NCBI GenBank assembly: GCA_947479755.1
Contig: CANKAM010000014.1
Span: 1-64,000 of the forward strand
Length of the DNA stretch: 64,000 nt
Source: Bacteroidota bacterium
GTDB lineage: Bacteria; Bacteroidota; Bacteroidia; SXHM01
Direction: 5' to 3'
The translations under genes were made by a program, and so were the position numbers. A model generated the notes under the pieces. It saw only the letters and a program-made list of their open reading frames with translations. It did not search any database and was not told the DNA's origin. Shown here piece after piece: positions 16,188 to 25,625 of the stretch (position 1 is the stretch's first letter; the number at the start of each line of letters is the position of its first letter).

Positions 16188-18565
16188 AGCCTCACTCCTA
16201 TCACCAAAATATCATCCACCTGTTCCAACTCTCCAATCCATGATATCATGGTTTTCTCAAGCAGTTCTTTCTGGCGACTCATTTTAAATTGTTGGTTTTC
16301 TGCAAAAAGATTCTTCAAACGCTTATATCCGAATTTCTTCTCATCTTTCCCACCAAACTGGTCAACTATACCATCTGAGAAAATATAGAAACAATCCCCT
16401 TTTTCAAAAGGGATAGTAAAGCAGCTATAGTTTCTTCTGCTGGTGTGAATCATTCCGCCAATAGCATTTTTATCACCTTTCAATTCTTTAAATTCACCAA
16501 CTTCATTAAAGAAATATAACACCCTGTTTGCAGAGGCAAATTGCAGTTCTTTCTTTTTGTAGTCTATGCAACAGAGTGCAATATCCATTCCGTCATGATT
16601 TTCATTCAATCCATCGCGCTGCTTTAAGGCAAATTGAACTTCACGGTGCAGGTTATTCAGCATTTCACCGGGGTTGGTAATTTCTTCCACATTGGCAATC
16701 TGATTTAATAAATCATTCCCAATCATACTCATGAACGCACCGGGAACCCCATGTCCGGTGCAGTCAACAGCTGCAATAAAAATTTTATCGTCTTTTTTAT
16801 TGAACCAATAAAAATCACCACTCACAATATCTTTGGGCTGAAAGAAAATAAATGAATCCGGAAGAGATGAACGTATGTCTTCAATAGTGGGGAGAATAGC
16901 TTCCTGTATACGTTTTGCATAAGTAATGCTGGATGTAATAACTTGATTTTTATCTTCCAAAACTTCTTTTTGCAGCTCAATTTCTCCTTTAGCTTTATTG
17001 ATAGCTTTATTTTTTAGTTCTAATTCTGCGTTAACAATTTTATTAGCACGGTAGCGATTATAAATGGTGCCTGCAAGAATGATAATAAGTGCAAGAACTG
17101 CAAGAACAAGGTACAAAATCTTACGCTGGTTTGCCTGCGCCTCTTCCTGTTTTTGCTTTTCCACATTCAGCAGTTCAATTTCTTTTTCTTTCTGTTCGGT
17201 CTCGTATTTTGTCTGCATTTCGGCAATACTTTTTTCATTCTGAATGCTTTTAAGTGAATCATTGAGATTAGAATAAAGAACCTGATATTCATAAGATTTT
17301 TGGTGATTACCCATTTTAGAATAGGTCTCGCCAAAACTTGAATAAATGGATTTTACTATTTCCAACTCGCCATTTTCTTTAGAAATAGCTAGTGCTTTAT
17401 CAAGAAACTCAATGCTTTGGGTATAATTCCCTTTGAGCTTGTGAATTTTTCCGATTGCATGAAGTGTGGTAGACATTATATCATTAACGCCAATGCTTTC
17501 TTGCATTTGCAATGACCGCATATAATATTCCAGGCTTTTATCATAATTGTCCTGCAAAAAATAATATTCACCAATATTATTCAGCGCACTTGGTATACGT
17601 TTTTTATCTCCTATTTCTTCTTGAATAGCTAAGGCCTTAGTAGTAGTTTCTAAGGCTTTTTTATAGTTACCTTGCTCAGCATACACACCGGCAATATTTA
17701 CCAAAGAAAGTGCGATTCCGCTTTTGTCACCTAATTGTTCTTTTATTGCCATTGACTTTTCATAACAATCTAATGCTTTTGTGAAACTGAATTGGTTGTA
17801 ATAAATATTGCCCATGTTATTCAGTGTACTCGATTGCCCTACTTTATCGCCAATTTCTTCAAATATCTTCAATGAATTAAGATAATTCTCAATTGCTTTT
17901 TCATAATTACCTTTCTGCAAATACGCGGTTCCAAAATTGTTAAAACTATTAGCTATTCCTTTCTTGTCATTGATCTCCTTAAAAATCTGAAAAGAGTTTT
18001 CATAGTACTCTAACGCCTTATCATAATTTCCTTGGTTCTTATAAACAAGACCTATGTTGTTAAAAGATGTTGCAATGCCTGATTTGTCATTTATTTCCTG
18101 CCTTAGTGCAAGCGATTTGAAATAAAATTCCAGTGATTTATCATATACTCCTTGCGACAAATAAATATTCCCAATATTATTCAGTGAAAGTGCTTCACTG
18201 TTTTTGTCTCCGGTTTCATGGTCAATTACCAAAGCTTTTTGGTGAAAATCAAGCGCTTCTTTATATTTTCCTTTCAGACGATAAACAGTTCCTATATTAT
18301 TATAGGCTAAAGAAATTCCTTTGGTAAGGTTATTCTTCTTCGAAAGTTCAACCGCCTCATTGCTATATGCAATAGCCTTATCTGGATTAATGCGTAGGTA
18401 TTGCTTTGCAAGTTCATTCAACAACTTTATCCGTACAGTATCTTTTTCATTTTGATGTAAAGAGAGAACCTGTTCCAGACTATCAATAGCCGGATTTTGC
18501 GCAAACGTATTTGCTGCAATCATCAATAATAAAAAACAAAGAAATTTTTGAAATCTATTTTTCAT
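16184..18565 (-). CDS. TPR sensor - SpoIIE/PP2C-type serine phosphatase
   Basis: A 793-residue membrane protein. A signal peptide ends near residue 22 (IAANTFAQ). About ten tetratricopeptide repeats of 40 residues follow, with the recurring pattern GNYDKALEYYENSFQIFKEI and LNNIGxxYxxQG. A transmembrane helix (LYLVLAVLALIIILAGTIY, about 480-500) and a coiled coil of about 50 residues lead to a cytoplasmic SpoIIE domain. Its metal motifs are SGDFYWF, AAVDCTGHGVPGAFMSMIG and YIFSDGIVDQFGG. Such enzymes dephosphorylate anti-anti-sigma or related proteins; none is encoded nearby. The downstream-strand neighbour 18584-21700 is a paralogue in its phosphatase half and lies 18 bp upstream, so both are probably cotranscribed. 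Confidence 0.92.
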   Translation of the reverse strand: MKNRFQKFLCFLLLMIAANTFAQNPAIDSLEQVLSLHQNEKDTVRIKLLNELAKQYLRINPDKAIAYSNEAVELSKKNNLTKGISLAYNNIGTVYRLKGKYKEALDFHQKALVIDHETGDKNSEALSLNNIGNIYLSQGVYDKSLEFYFKSLALRQEINDKSGIATSFNNIGLVYKNQGNYDKALEYYENSFQIFKEINDKKGIANSFNNFGTAYLQKGNYEKAIENYLNSLKIFEEIGDKVGQSSTLNNMGNIYYNQFSFTKALDCYEKSMAIKEQLGDKSGIALSLVNIAGVYAEQGNYKKALETTTKALAIQEEIGDKKRIPSALNNIGEYYFLQDNYDKSLEYYMRSLQMQESIGVNDIMSTTLHAIGKIHKLKGNYTQSIEFLDKALAISKENGELEIVKSIYSSFGETYSKMGNHQKSYEYQVLYSNLNDSLKSIQNEKSIAEMQTKYETEQKEKEIELLNVEKQKQEEAQANQRKILYLVLAVLALIIILAGTIYNRYRANKIVNAELELKNKAINKAKGEIELQKEVLEDKNQVITSSITYAKRIQEAILPTIEDIRSSLPDSFIFFQPKDIVSGDFYWFNKKDDKIFIAAVDCTGHGVPGAFMSMIGNDLLNQIANVEEITNPGEMLNNLHREVQFALKQRDGLNENHDGMDIALCCIDYKKKELQFASANRVLYFFNEVGEFKELKGDKNAIGGMIHTSRRNYSCFTIPFEKGDCFYIFSDGIVDQFGGKDEKKFGYKRLKNLFAENQQFKMSRQKELLEKTMISWIGELEQVDDILVIGVRL

Positions 18566-18583
18566 TCTCTCTTCAAAGATAAG

Positions 18584-21500
18584 CTAAAGCCTAATTCCCA
18601 TTACCAAAATATCATCCACCTGTTTGTAATCACCTTTCCAGTCTTCGTGTGCTGAAAGTAATTTTTTGCGTTGTTCGTCCATAGTCAAATCGTTATTACT
18701 AATCAACAACTCTTTTAGTTTTCCGGTCATAAATTTCTTTCCTTTTGGTCCACCAAACTGATCGGCATAACCATCTGAGAACAAATAAATACAATCGCTT
18801 GTTTTCAACTTCAGTTTATTCGAGGTATAACGGTAGCTAGTGTCAGATGTTCCACTGATAGAGGACTTATCGCCTTCCACTTCCTTAAACTCTCCGTTGC
18901 TGATTACATACAATGGTCGCAGTGCTCCCGAAAAATTCACTTCTTTATTTTTTAGATTGATAGAGCAAATCGCTACATCCATTCCCTGTTGCGTTTCAAA
19001 TTCACGAGCGCTTTGTTTAAATGCAAGTTTGATTCCGAGATTAAGTTCGGTAAGAATTTCAGAAGGTTCTGTTACCTGTTTTTCAATAATAATCTGGTTA
19101 AGTAAATCGGTTCCAATCATGCTCATAAATGCACCGGCAACACCATGTCCAGTGCAATCCACAGCAGCTACAAACACATAATCACCGTGGCGAAATAGCC
19201 AGTAAAAATCTCCTCCTACAATTTCTTTAGGACGATAGAGAATAAAATGTTCAGGGAAAACTTTATTGATTTCTTCGCCACTGGGCAAAATCGCCATCTG
19301 AATATTCCGTGCATAATTTATTCCTTCCGTAATGTGGGCATTTTGCTCTTCAACAATCTCTTTTTGTTCCTGCAGTTCATGTGTACGCTCTTTTACTTTT
19401 TCTTCCAGTTCTGCTTTTTCGCGCAATAGTTTTCGTTCGCGCCATTTTACATAAATAACAGTTGACGAAATCAGGAATGTAGCCACCAGTATGTAAAAAA
19501 GCCATGTTCTCCAGAATGGCGGAGTAATTACAAAATGTACTTCAACCGGTTGCGACCAGATTTTTTCATCGTTACAGGCGCGGACAATAAATGTGTAATC
19601 GCCCGGAGCAAGATTTGAATAATTTGCTTCGCTTATTTTTGTTTCCGGCATCCAGTCTTTGTCCGAACCTTTCAGCATCCATTGGTAAAAAACTTTGTCC
19701 GGATTCTTGTGGCTGATAGCACTGAACGTAAAAAATAAATAGTTTTCGTTGTAAGGCAGTTTCATGTTTACCGGCAAACCGGAAACAGAATCAATGCGTT
19801 CAGAATATTTTTGTTTGTCAAACTGTTTGAAGAAAAGCAGAATATCATTCACAATCAATTCGGGCACTTTTGTATTTACTTTTTCTTCAGATTGTGTGAA
19901 GCGTGTTATACCTTTTGCTGTTCCAAACCAAAGATGTCCATCGCTATCAAACAATGCAGCATTTGAGTTACACTCCAATGATTTAAACCCTTCGCTAAAG
20001 CCATAACTGCGAACCAGGATTTTGTTTTCTGAACCAAAACTGATTTTATTTATTCCACGCTGTGTTCCTGCCCAAAGTGTTGCGTTATTATCAAAAACTA
20101 ATGAGCGAATAACATCAGAACTCAAGCCATCCTTCTGCTTTACTATTGTGAATTTATTTTTGCTTAAAACAAGGAAACCATTCTCTTCGGTGCGAAAGAA
20201 AATAGTTCCGTTTTTACTTTGTATAATTGAAAGAACGGGCGATTTATTTTCATCAAATTTTTGAATTCTCTTACCATCATATCTGTAGATCATTCCGTCA
20301 AAACCGCCCATCCAGATTTTACCTGAATTATCTTCCATCAGCGAAACAATATTGTTATCGGTAACATCTTCACTGATTTCAATTTTACTGAAACCCGAGC
20401 TGTCTGATTTTGCAACTCCGTTTGGGGTGGCAATCCATATTTTCCCTTTTCGGTCACAGATAATATCGTTTATGTTGTTGGATGGTAAACCAACATCTTC
20501 TGTGTATTGTGTAACTGTAGTTTTCTTACCCTGCTCTAAAACATAAGCACCTTCAAAATCAGAGGTTCCGAACCAAATTCTGCCAAACCTGTCTTCTGCA
20601 ATACAACTGATAACGCGCTCGTTCAGCGTTTCATCAATTTCCCACTTGGTAAAATTATCACCGTTGAAAATATAAATTCCACCGCCACGATTTGCCGCAA
20701 TAATTTTTCCGGTGGATGTTTTAAAAATTTCAGAAGGACTAAATCCGGGTTCAGAAAAATGAACAAAACTGCGGTCTGCTAATTTTGTTAAACCCTTTTT
20801 TGTACCCAACCACAGATTATCTTCTCGGTCAACAAATACGCAGTTGACTTTGTTATCAGGTATTCCCACCTTTTCTGTAATGTGCGAAAACGTTTTGCCA
20901 TCGTATTTGGTAACTCCGTAATCCGAAGCCATCCATAAATTTCCGGATCCATCGTAAGCAAAATCATTCAGCTGAAAACTGAGTAAGCCTTGCTGTTGAC
21001 CAATATTACTGAACTTTTTACCATCAAAAATGCTGATGCCTGAGGTGGTAGATGCCACCACTTCGCCCTTGCTGTTGATGTCAACATTTGTTATATAATT
21101 ATCGGCAAGTCCATCATTGGTTTTAAAAAATACAACGCTTTTACCGTCATACCTTCCTATGCCGCCACCATAGGAGCCAAACCACAAGTTGCCGTTTTTA
21201 TCTTCGCAAATAGAGTAGATAAAATTTCCGGCTGAACCATTATTTAGTTCAAGATTTTCAAATTTCGCTTTTGTAAATTTTGAAACGCCTGAAAACGTTC
21301 CGAACCAAAGATTTCCTTTACTGTCTTCAAAAATTGCGCGAACATCATTGGCTGCAAGTCCGTTTGCTTCGGTATAATGCGTAAACTTCTTTCCGTCAAA
21401 ACTTGCAACTCCGTTATTAGCACACGAAATCCATAAAACTCCTTTGCTGTCCTGCCTAATTGCAAGAACATTTGCAGAGGGTAAACTATCTTTTACGGTC

Positions 21501-21700
21501 CATGTTTTAAAGTTTTTACCGTCAAAGCGGGCAAGTCCTCCATTGCCGCCAATCCAGATATAGCCCTTTTTATCCTGATAAACTGTGTTTATATGGCTTT
21601 GTTCCAGCCCGTCTTCAATTGAAAAATTGCGAAAATTATACTGCTGGGCAACAGCTCCTGAGCCTGAAAAAGCGAAAAGAAGAATGAGAAAATATCTCAT
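18584..21700 (-). CDS. Two-component-regulator propeller / Y_Y_Y sensor - SpoIIE/PP2C phosphatase
   Basis: About 1038 residues from the ATG at 21700, chosen because it starts a proper signal peptide (MRYFLILLFAFSGSGAVAQ); an ATG 12 codons upstream adds polar residues. Residues 20-620 carry many Reg_prop repeats (DSKGNLWFGTFSGVSKF, EDKNGNLWFGSYGGGIGRYD), forming two seven-blade propellers as in hybrid sensors. A Y_Y_Y domain (SNLAPGDYTFIVRACNDE) and one transmembrane helix follow, then a coiled coil and a SpoIIE phosphatase (VGGDFYWLF, AAVDCTGHGVAGAFMSMIG, YLFSDGYADQFGG). In the hybrid two-component systems of Bacteroides this sensor architecture is usually joined to a histidine kinase; here a phosphatase replaces it. 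Confidence 0.93.
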   Translation of the reverse strand: MRYFLILLFAFSGSGAVAQQYNFRNFSIEDGLEQSHINTVYQDKKGYIWIGGNGGLARFDGKNFKTWTVKDSLPSANVLAIRQDSKGVLWISCANNGVASFDGKKFTHYTEANGLAANDVRAIFEDSKGNLWFGTFSGVSKFTKAKFENLELNNGSAGNFIYSICEDKNGNLWFGSYGGGIGRYDGKSVVFFKTNDGLADNYITNVDINSKGEVVASTTSGISIFDGKKFSNIGQQQGLLSFQLNDFAYDGSGNLWMASDYGVTKYDGKTFSHITEKVGIPDNKVNCVFVDREDNLWLGTKKGLTKLADRSFVHFSEPGFSPSEIFKTSTGKIIAANRGGGIYIFNGDNFTKWEIDETLNERVISCIAEDRFGRIWFGTSDFEGAYVLEQGKKTTVTQYTEDVGLPSNNINDIICDRKGKIWIATPNGVAKSDSSGFSKIEISEDVTDNNIVSLMEDNSGKIWMGGFDGMIYRYDGKRIQKFDENKSPVLSIIQSKNGTIFFRTEENGFLVLSKNKFTIVKQKDGLSSDVIRSLVFDNNATLWAGTQRGINKISFGSENKILVRSYGFSEGFKSLECNSNAALFDSDGHLWFGTAKGITRFTQSEEKVNTKVPELIVNDILLFFKQFDKQKYSERIDSVSGLPVNMKLPYNENYLFFTFSAISHKNPDKVFYQWMLKGSDKDWMPETKISEANYSNLAPGDYTFIVRACNDEKIWSQPVEVHFVITPPFWRTWLFYILVATFLISSTVIYVKWRERKLLREKAELEEKVKERTHELQEQKEIVEEQNAHITEGINYARNIQMAILPSGEEINKVFPEHFILYRPKEIVGGDFYWLFRHGDYVFVAAVDCTGHGVAGAFMSMIGTDLLNQIIIEKQVTEPSEILTELNLGIKLAFKQSAREFETQQGMDVAICSINLKNKEVNFSGALRPLYVISNGEFKEVEGDKSSISGTSDTSYRYTSNKLKLKTSDCIYLFSDGYADQFGGPKGKKFMTGKLKELLISNNDLTMDEQRKKLLSAHEDWKGDYKQVDDILVMGIRL

Positions 21701-21827
21701 TGAAAAGTAAGAGGAAAATTGCAAGGTTTTATACAAAGCGAAATCTTTACGAAACTTTATGTATTAAGTTTCTCGTTAAAGCGTTTAGACTGATAAAAAA
21801 TTAGTCGTTATGTTTTTCAAAAAAAAC

Positions 21828-21851
21828 TACATTTACCATCGTTTTAACGAT
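21828..21851 (+). promoter_or_regulatory. Candidate -7 box and dyad upstream of the LytTR regulator
   Basis: TACATTTA (21828-21835) differs from TAnnTTTG only in the last base. Two bases on is the perfect dyad ATCGTT-TT-AACGAT (21838-21851), 13 bp before the start codon at 21865. A dyad at the expected transcription start suggests an operator, but this is inferred from position only. Confidence 0.35.
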
Positions 21852-21864
21852 AGAAAATCATCCT

Positions 21865-22617
21865 ATGTCAAAGATTAATATTTTAGTGGTTGAGGACGAA
21901 GCCATTGTATCTAAAGATATACAGAACAGCCTTAAAAAATTAGGCTATAACGTAGTAGCAGCTGTAGATTCAGGCGAAGCTGCCATTGTTGCAGCTGAAG
22001 AACACAAACCCGATTTAGTAATGATGGACATTATGCTGAAAGGGGAATTAAGTGGCATTGAGGCAGCAGACCAAATCCGTCAGAAATTTGATGTTCCGGT
22101 TATTTACCTTACCGCTTATGCAGATGAAAGTACGCTTGCCAAAGCAAAAGTAACTCAACCCTATGGCTATATTATTAAGCCTTTCAAGGAAATAGATTTG
22201 CATACCACTATTGAAATGGCTCTATATAAACATGGCAAAGAAAGTGAGGTGCGCAAAGAACGTGATATGTATTCATCCATTGTGTTGGATAAAAACGCAA
22301 TCGATTGCATTTTTGTGAAATCAAATTCACGCCTGGTGAAACTGAAAACAGCAGACATCATGTATGTAGAGGCTTTGAAAGATTATGTGATTATTTATGC
22401 TGTCGGAGCAAAATACACCGTTCATTCCACCATGAAAGATATGCAATCGAGCCTGATGGACAAAGACTTTATACGTGTTCATAGATCTTATATTGTGCGT
22501 ATTGACAAAATTGCTGCTATTGACTACCCGAACCTTATTATGGAAGACGATAAAAAAGTAATTCCTATTGGCGGTTCATACAAAGACGATTTAAACAGCA
22601 GGCTGAAGTTTGTATAG
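21865..22617 (+). CDS. LytTR-family response regulator
   Basis: A 250-residue two-domain regulator. The receiver domain has the acidic pair in LVVEDEAIVSKDI, phospho-acceptor Asp in DLVMMDIMLKGELSG, the Thr switch in VIYLTAYADES and Lys in GYIIKPFKE. A linker leads to a LytTR DNA-binding domain (SNSRLVKLKTADIMYVEALK, FIRVHRSYIVRIDKI, PIGGSYKDDL). The partner kinase is not adjacent. It is divergent from the propeller-phosphatase gene, so a shared upstream region of about 160 bp may serve both. Whether it takes part in the same signalling path as the phosphatases is unknown. Confidence 0.93.
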   Translation: MSKINILVVEDEAIVSKDIQNSLKKLGYNVVAAVDSGEAAIVAAEEHKPDLVMMDIMLKGELSGIEAADQIRQKFDVPVIYLTAYADESTLAKAKVTQPYGYIIKPFKEIDLHTTIEMALYKHGKESEVRKERDMYSSIVLDKNAIDCIFVKSNSRLVKLKTADIMYVEALKDYVIIYAVGAKYTVHSTMKDMQSSLMDKDFIRVHRSYIVRIDKIAAIDYPNLIMEDDKKVIPIGGSYKDDLNSRLKFV

Positions 22618-22644
22618 AGCTGAAAGGCTGCTTACATTTATCCT

Positions 22645-23604
22645 GTGAAAATTCTCATTCTTCGTTTCAGTTCAATTGGTGATATTATTCTCACATCGCC
22701 TGTTGTGCGTTGCCTCAAACAACAATTAAAGAATTCAGAAATTCATTTTCTCACCAAGAAATCTTTCGTTTCTGTAGTGCAGAATAATCCAAACATTGAC
22801 AAGGTTTTCAGTTTTGAAAAGGATGTGGATGAAATTCTTCCCGAACTGAAAAAAGAAAACTACAATTGGGTAATTGACTTACACCACAACCTGCGTTCCA
22901 TGCAGATGAAACGCGCATTAGATAAACCATCCAAATCATTCAACAAACTGAACATTGAAAAATGGCTGTTAGTAAATTTGAAAATCAACCGATTACCAAA
23001 CAAACATATAGTTGAGCGTTATTTTGAAACCGTTGCACACATTGGCGTTAAGAATGATTTAAAAGGGTTGAATTTTTTTATTGATGTAAAAGATGAAATT
23101 GACATTTCTTCTTTGCCAAAAGAATTTTCTACTGGTTATATTGCTTTGGTAATTGGTGCAAAACACAACACCAAAAAATTGCCAACTGAGAAAATAATTT
23201 CCATTTGCAAAAAAATAAATCGCCCGATAGTTTTGATTGGCGGAAAAGAAGATATGGAAACTGGAGAAAAGATTACTTCACAAATCTCAAATATCTTTAA
23301 CGCTTGCGGAAAATATAATCTTCAGCAATCTGCTTCATTAATAAAACAGGCTGAAAAAGTAATTACGCACGATACTGGAATGATGCATATTGCGGCTGCA
23401 TTTCAGAAAAATATTATTTCTATCTGGGGAAATACTGTTCCTGAATTTGGAATGTATCCATACATGCCGGGGAATGAGCTAAACTCCCAAATTGTGGAAG
23501 TGGAAAATCTTTCATGCCGTCCTTGCTCAAAAATCGGGTTTGAGAAATGTCCGAAAGGGCATTTTAAATGCATGAATGAAATTGATGAAAACCTGTGTTT
23601 ATAA
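22645..23604 (+). CDS. Glycosyltransferase family 9 (heptosyltransferase-like)
   Basis: A 319-residue GT-B enzyme starting at GTG 22645, the only start that keeps the conserved N-terminal strand KILILRFSSIGDIILTSPVV. The C-terminal donor-binding half shows LVIGAKHNTKKLPTEKI, IVLIGGKED and THDTGMMHIAAAFQKNIISIWG, the GT9 signature. A Cys-rich end (NLSCRPCSKIGFEKCPKGHFKC) is also usual for ADP-heptose transferases. It probably adds a sugar to lipid A core or another surface glycan on the cytoplasmic face. A near -7 box TACATTTA lies 4 bp before the GTG. Confidence 0.9.
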   Translation: MKILILRFSSIGDIILTSPVVRCLKQQLKNSEIHFLTKKSFVSVVQNNPNIDKVFSFEKDVDEILPELKKENYNWVIDLHHNLRSMQMKRALDKPSKSFNKLNIEKWLLVNLKINRLPNKHIVERYFETVAHIGVKNDLKGLNFFIDVKDEIDISSLPKEFSTGYIALVIGAKHNTKKLPTEKIISICKKINRPIVLIGGKEDMETGEKITSQISNIFNACGKYNLQQSASLIKQAEKVITHDTGMMHIAAAFQKNIISIWGNTVPEFGMYPYMPGNELNSQIVEVENLSCRPCSKIGFEKCPKGHFKCMNEIDENLCL

Positions 23605-23607
23605 ATT

Positions 23608-23672
23608 CTCGCGCAAAGGCGCAAAGACGCGAAGAAAAGATAAATACTTTGCGAACTTTGCGTCTTTGCGAG
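23608..23672. repeat. Dispersed inverted repeat (CTTTGCG family)
   Basis: Left arm CTCGCGCAAAGGCGCAAAGA (23608-23627, continuing CGCGAAG) and right arm CTTTGCGAACTTTGCGTCTT (23647-23666, continuing TGCGAG) pair imperfectly around a 12-nt AT-rich centre. It fills the whole gap between the glycosyltransferase and the flippase gene. Confidence 0.75.
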
Positions 23673-23685
23673 CAATAAAATAAGC

Positions 23686-25161
23686 GTGTCATCACTGAAA
23701 AAACTTGCGGGACAAGCCGCTATTTACGGGCTTAGCAGCATAATAGGCAGGTTTCTGAATTATCTGCTTGTTCCGCTGCACACAGGTGTTTTCAGCACCG
23801 ACCAGTTTGGAATTATTACGGAGATGTATGCCTATGTTGCATTTCTGGTGATACTACTTACTTATGGAATGGAAACGGCTTTTTTCCGTTTCTCAACCAA
23901 GGAAAATGACAACAAAGAAAAAGTTTACTCAACCATAATTTCTTCGCTTGTTTCCAGCACGTTTTTGTTCATTGCATTATCAGTTGTTTTCCAACATTCG
24001 GTTGCCGACTGGCTGCGCTACCCCAACAATAGTGAATACGTTGTTTGGTTTGCCATTATAGTTGGTTTGGATGCACTCTCTTCCATTCCGCTTGCGCGAC
24101 TGCGACAGGAAAACAAAGCCTTTCGTTTCGCATTTGTGAACCTGAGTAATGTATTTGTAAACATTGCACTCAACCTGTTTTTCATTGGGTATTGTTTGCC
24201 TATGCATCAGGCGGGCAACAGCAATATCCTGATTGAAACATTTTATAATCCAGAGATTGGTGTAGGCTATGTTTTTATTGCAAATCTGGTGGCCAGCATT
24301 TTCAAATTCCTGTTGCTGCTTCCCGAAATGCTGAAAGCCCGTTATGGTTTCGACAAAGCAATAGTAAAAGAAATGCTGATTTATTCCATGCCTTTACTGA
24401 TTGCAGGCTTGGCAGGAATTATCAATGAAACGCTTGACCGTATTATGCTCAAACGCATGTTGTTTGATTCGCTGGGCGAAAAAGATACGATGAGCATTAT
24501 CGGTATTTATGGCGCGAATTATAAGGTTTCCATCATCATCACACTTTTCATTCAGGCGTTTCGTTACGCGGCTGAGCCATTCTTTTTTGCACAGGCAAAG
24601 GAAAAAGACCCGCACATACTGTATGCCCGGATAATGAATTATTTTGTAATTGTTTGCGCCACCATTTTTTTAGGGGTGATGCTTTACATAGATATTCTGA
24701 AATATTTTATTCCCAATCAAGCTTATTGGGTAGGTCTGAAAGTGGTTCCGATTCTTTTGCTTGCCAATGTTTTTCTCGGTATTTATTATAACCAAAGTGT
24801 TTGGTATAAACTTACCGATAAAACCCGGTATGGTGCGTTGCTCGCTATTTTCGGAGCGGCAATAACCGTTACAGTTAATTATCTTTTTATTCCCGAATAC
24901 AATTACATAGCATCAGCATGGGCAACGCTTGCTTGCTATGGAAGTATGATGGTTGCCTCCTATTTTCTGGGTCAGCATTTTTATCCTGTGCCTTATAATT
25001 TGGGTAAAATCTTCGGCTATATTATAGCTGTTGTTTCGCTTTATTTTATCAGCACAAAAATTCCGGATTACGGTGAGTTGGTTCATTACTCGCTGAACAG
25101 CCTGTTGATGCTGCTTTTCCTTGCAGGAATTTACATACTAGAACGACCGAAAAAAGTATAA
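23686..25161 (+). CDS. Polysaccharide flippase / MATE-like lipopolysaccharide biosynthesis protein (Wzx type)
   Basis: A 491-residue polytopic protein with about 12-14 hydrophobic helices, starting at GTG 23686 ([20 protein letters not shown]). The opening amphipathic helix followed by [13 protein letters not shown], the central [20 protein letters not shown] and the [14 protein letters not shown] segment are typical of Bacteroidota Wzx/oligosaccharide flippases. The role would be to flip an undecaprenyl-linked sugar across the inner membrane. Neighbours (glycosyltransferase, sugar nucleotidyltransferase) fit envelope glycan synthesis. The end is 14 bp before the dut start. Confidence 0.9.
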   Translation: MSSLKKLAGQAAIYGLSSIIGRFLNYLLVPLHTGVFSTDQFGIITEMYAYVAFLVILLTYGMETAFFRFSTKENDNKEKVYSTIISSLVSSTFLFIALSVVFQHSVADWLRYPNNSEYVVWFAIIVGLDALSSIPLARLRQENKAFRFAFVNLSNVFVNIALNLFFIGYCLPMHQAGNSNILIETFYNPEIGVGYVFIANLVASIFKFLLLLPEMLKARYGFDKAIVKEMLIYSMPLLIAGLAGIINETLDRIMLKRMLFDSLGEKDTMSIIGIYGANYKVSIIITLFIQAFRYAAEPFFFAQAKEKDPHILYARIMNYFVIVCATIFLGVMLYIDILKYFIPNQAYWVGLKVVPILLLANVFLGIYYNQSVWYKLTDKTRYGALLAIFGAAITVTVNYLFIPEYNYIASAWATLACYGSMMVASYFLGQHFYPVPYNLGKIFGYIIAVVSLYFISTKIPDYGELVHYSLNSLLMLLFLAGIYILERPKKV

Positions 25162-25166
25162 TTTTG
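25159..25166 (+). promoter_or_regulatory. -7 box immediately upstream of dut
   Basis: TAATTTTG matches TAnnTTTG, overlaps the stop codon of the flippase gene and ends 9 bp before the dut ATG. Transcription from here would leave almost no leader. Confidence 0.4.
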
Positions 25167-25175
25167 CGGGCAATT

Positions 25176-25610
25176 ATGAAAGTAAGAATAGTAAACACCT
25201 CACAACACGAAGTACCTGCTTATGCAACTGTGGCTTCTGCAGGCATGGATCTGAGAGCAAATCTCAGCGAGCCTGTTGTTTTAAAATCATTGGAAAGAGC
25301 ATTAATTCCAACCGGTTTATTTATTGAATTGCATGTTGGATACGAAGCACAAATTCGTCCGCGCAGCGGTCTAGCATTTAAAAAAGGAGTAACCGTATTA
25401 AATTCACCGGGCACAATTGATGCAGATTACAGAGGCGAAGTGAAAGTGCTTTTGGTTAATCTTTCCAATGAAAATTTTACGGTTGAAAACGGTGAACGCA
25501 TTGCGCAGATGATAATAGCCGCACACGAAAAAGTGGAGTGGGAACAAGTGGAAACGCTTGAAGAAACCGTAAGAGGTGCAGGTGGTTTCGGGCACACAGG
25601 AGTAAAATAA
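25176..25610 (+). CDS. dut: dUTP diphosphatase
   Basis: A 144-residue trimeric dUTPase that hydrolyses dUTP to dUMP, keeping uracil out of DNA and supplying thymidylate synthesis. All five motifs are present: [43 protein letters not shown] and the C-terminal arm [10 protein letters not shown]. The start is the ATG at 25176; a TTG four codons earlier lies in the preceding promoter-like box. The gene is in a run with the flippase and the sugar nucleotidyltransferase, an order I have seen in other Bacteroidota. Confidence 0.97.
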   Translation: MKVRIVNTSQHEVPAYATVASAGMDLRANLSEPVVLKSLERALIPTGLFIELHVGYEAQIRPRSGLAFKKGVTVLNSPGTIDADYRGEVKVLLVNLSNENFTVENGERIAQMIIAAHEKVEWEQVETLEETVRGAGGFGHTGVK

Positions 25611-25625
25611 ATTTAAGCAGAGAAT

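Noticed and set aside
18574-18581. TATCTTTG box before the TPR-phosphatase gene
   Set aside because: It matches the consensus but lies in an 18-bp gap inside a probable two-gene operon and overlaps coding ends; not listed as a promoter.
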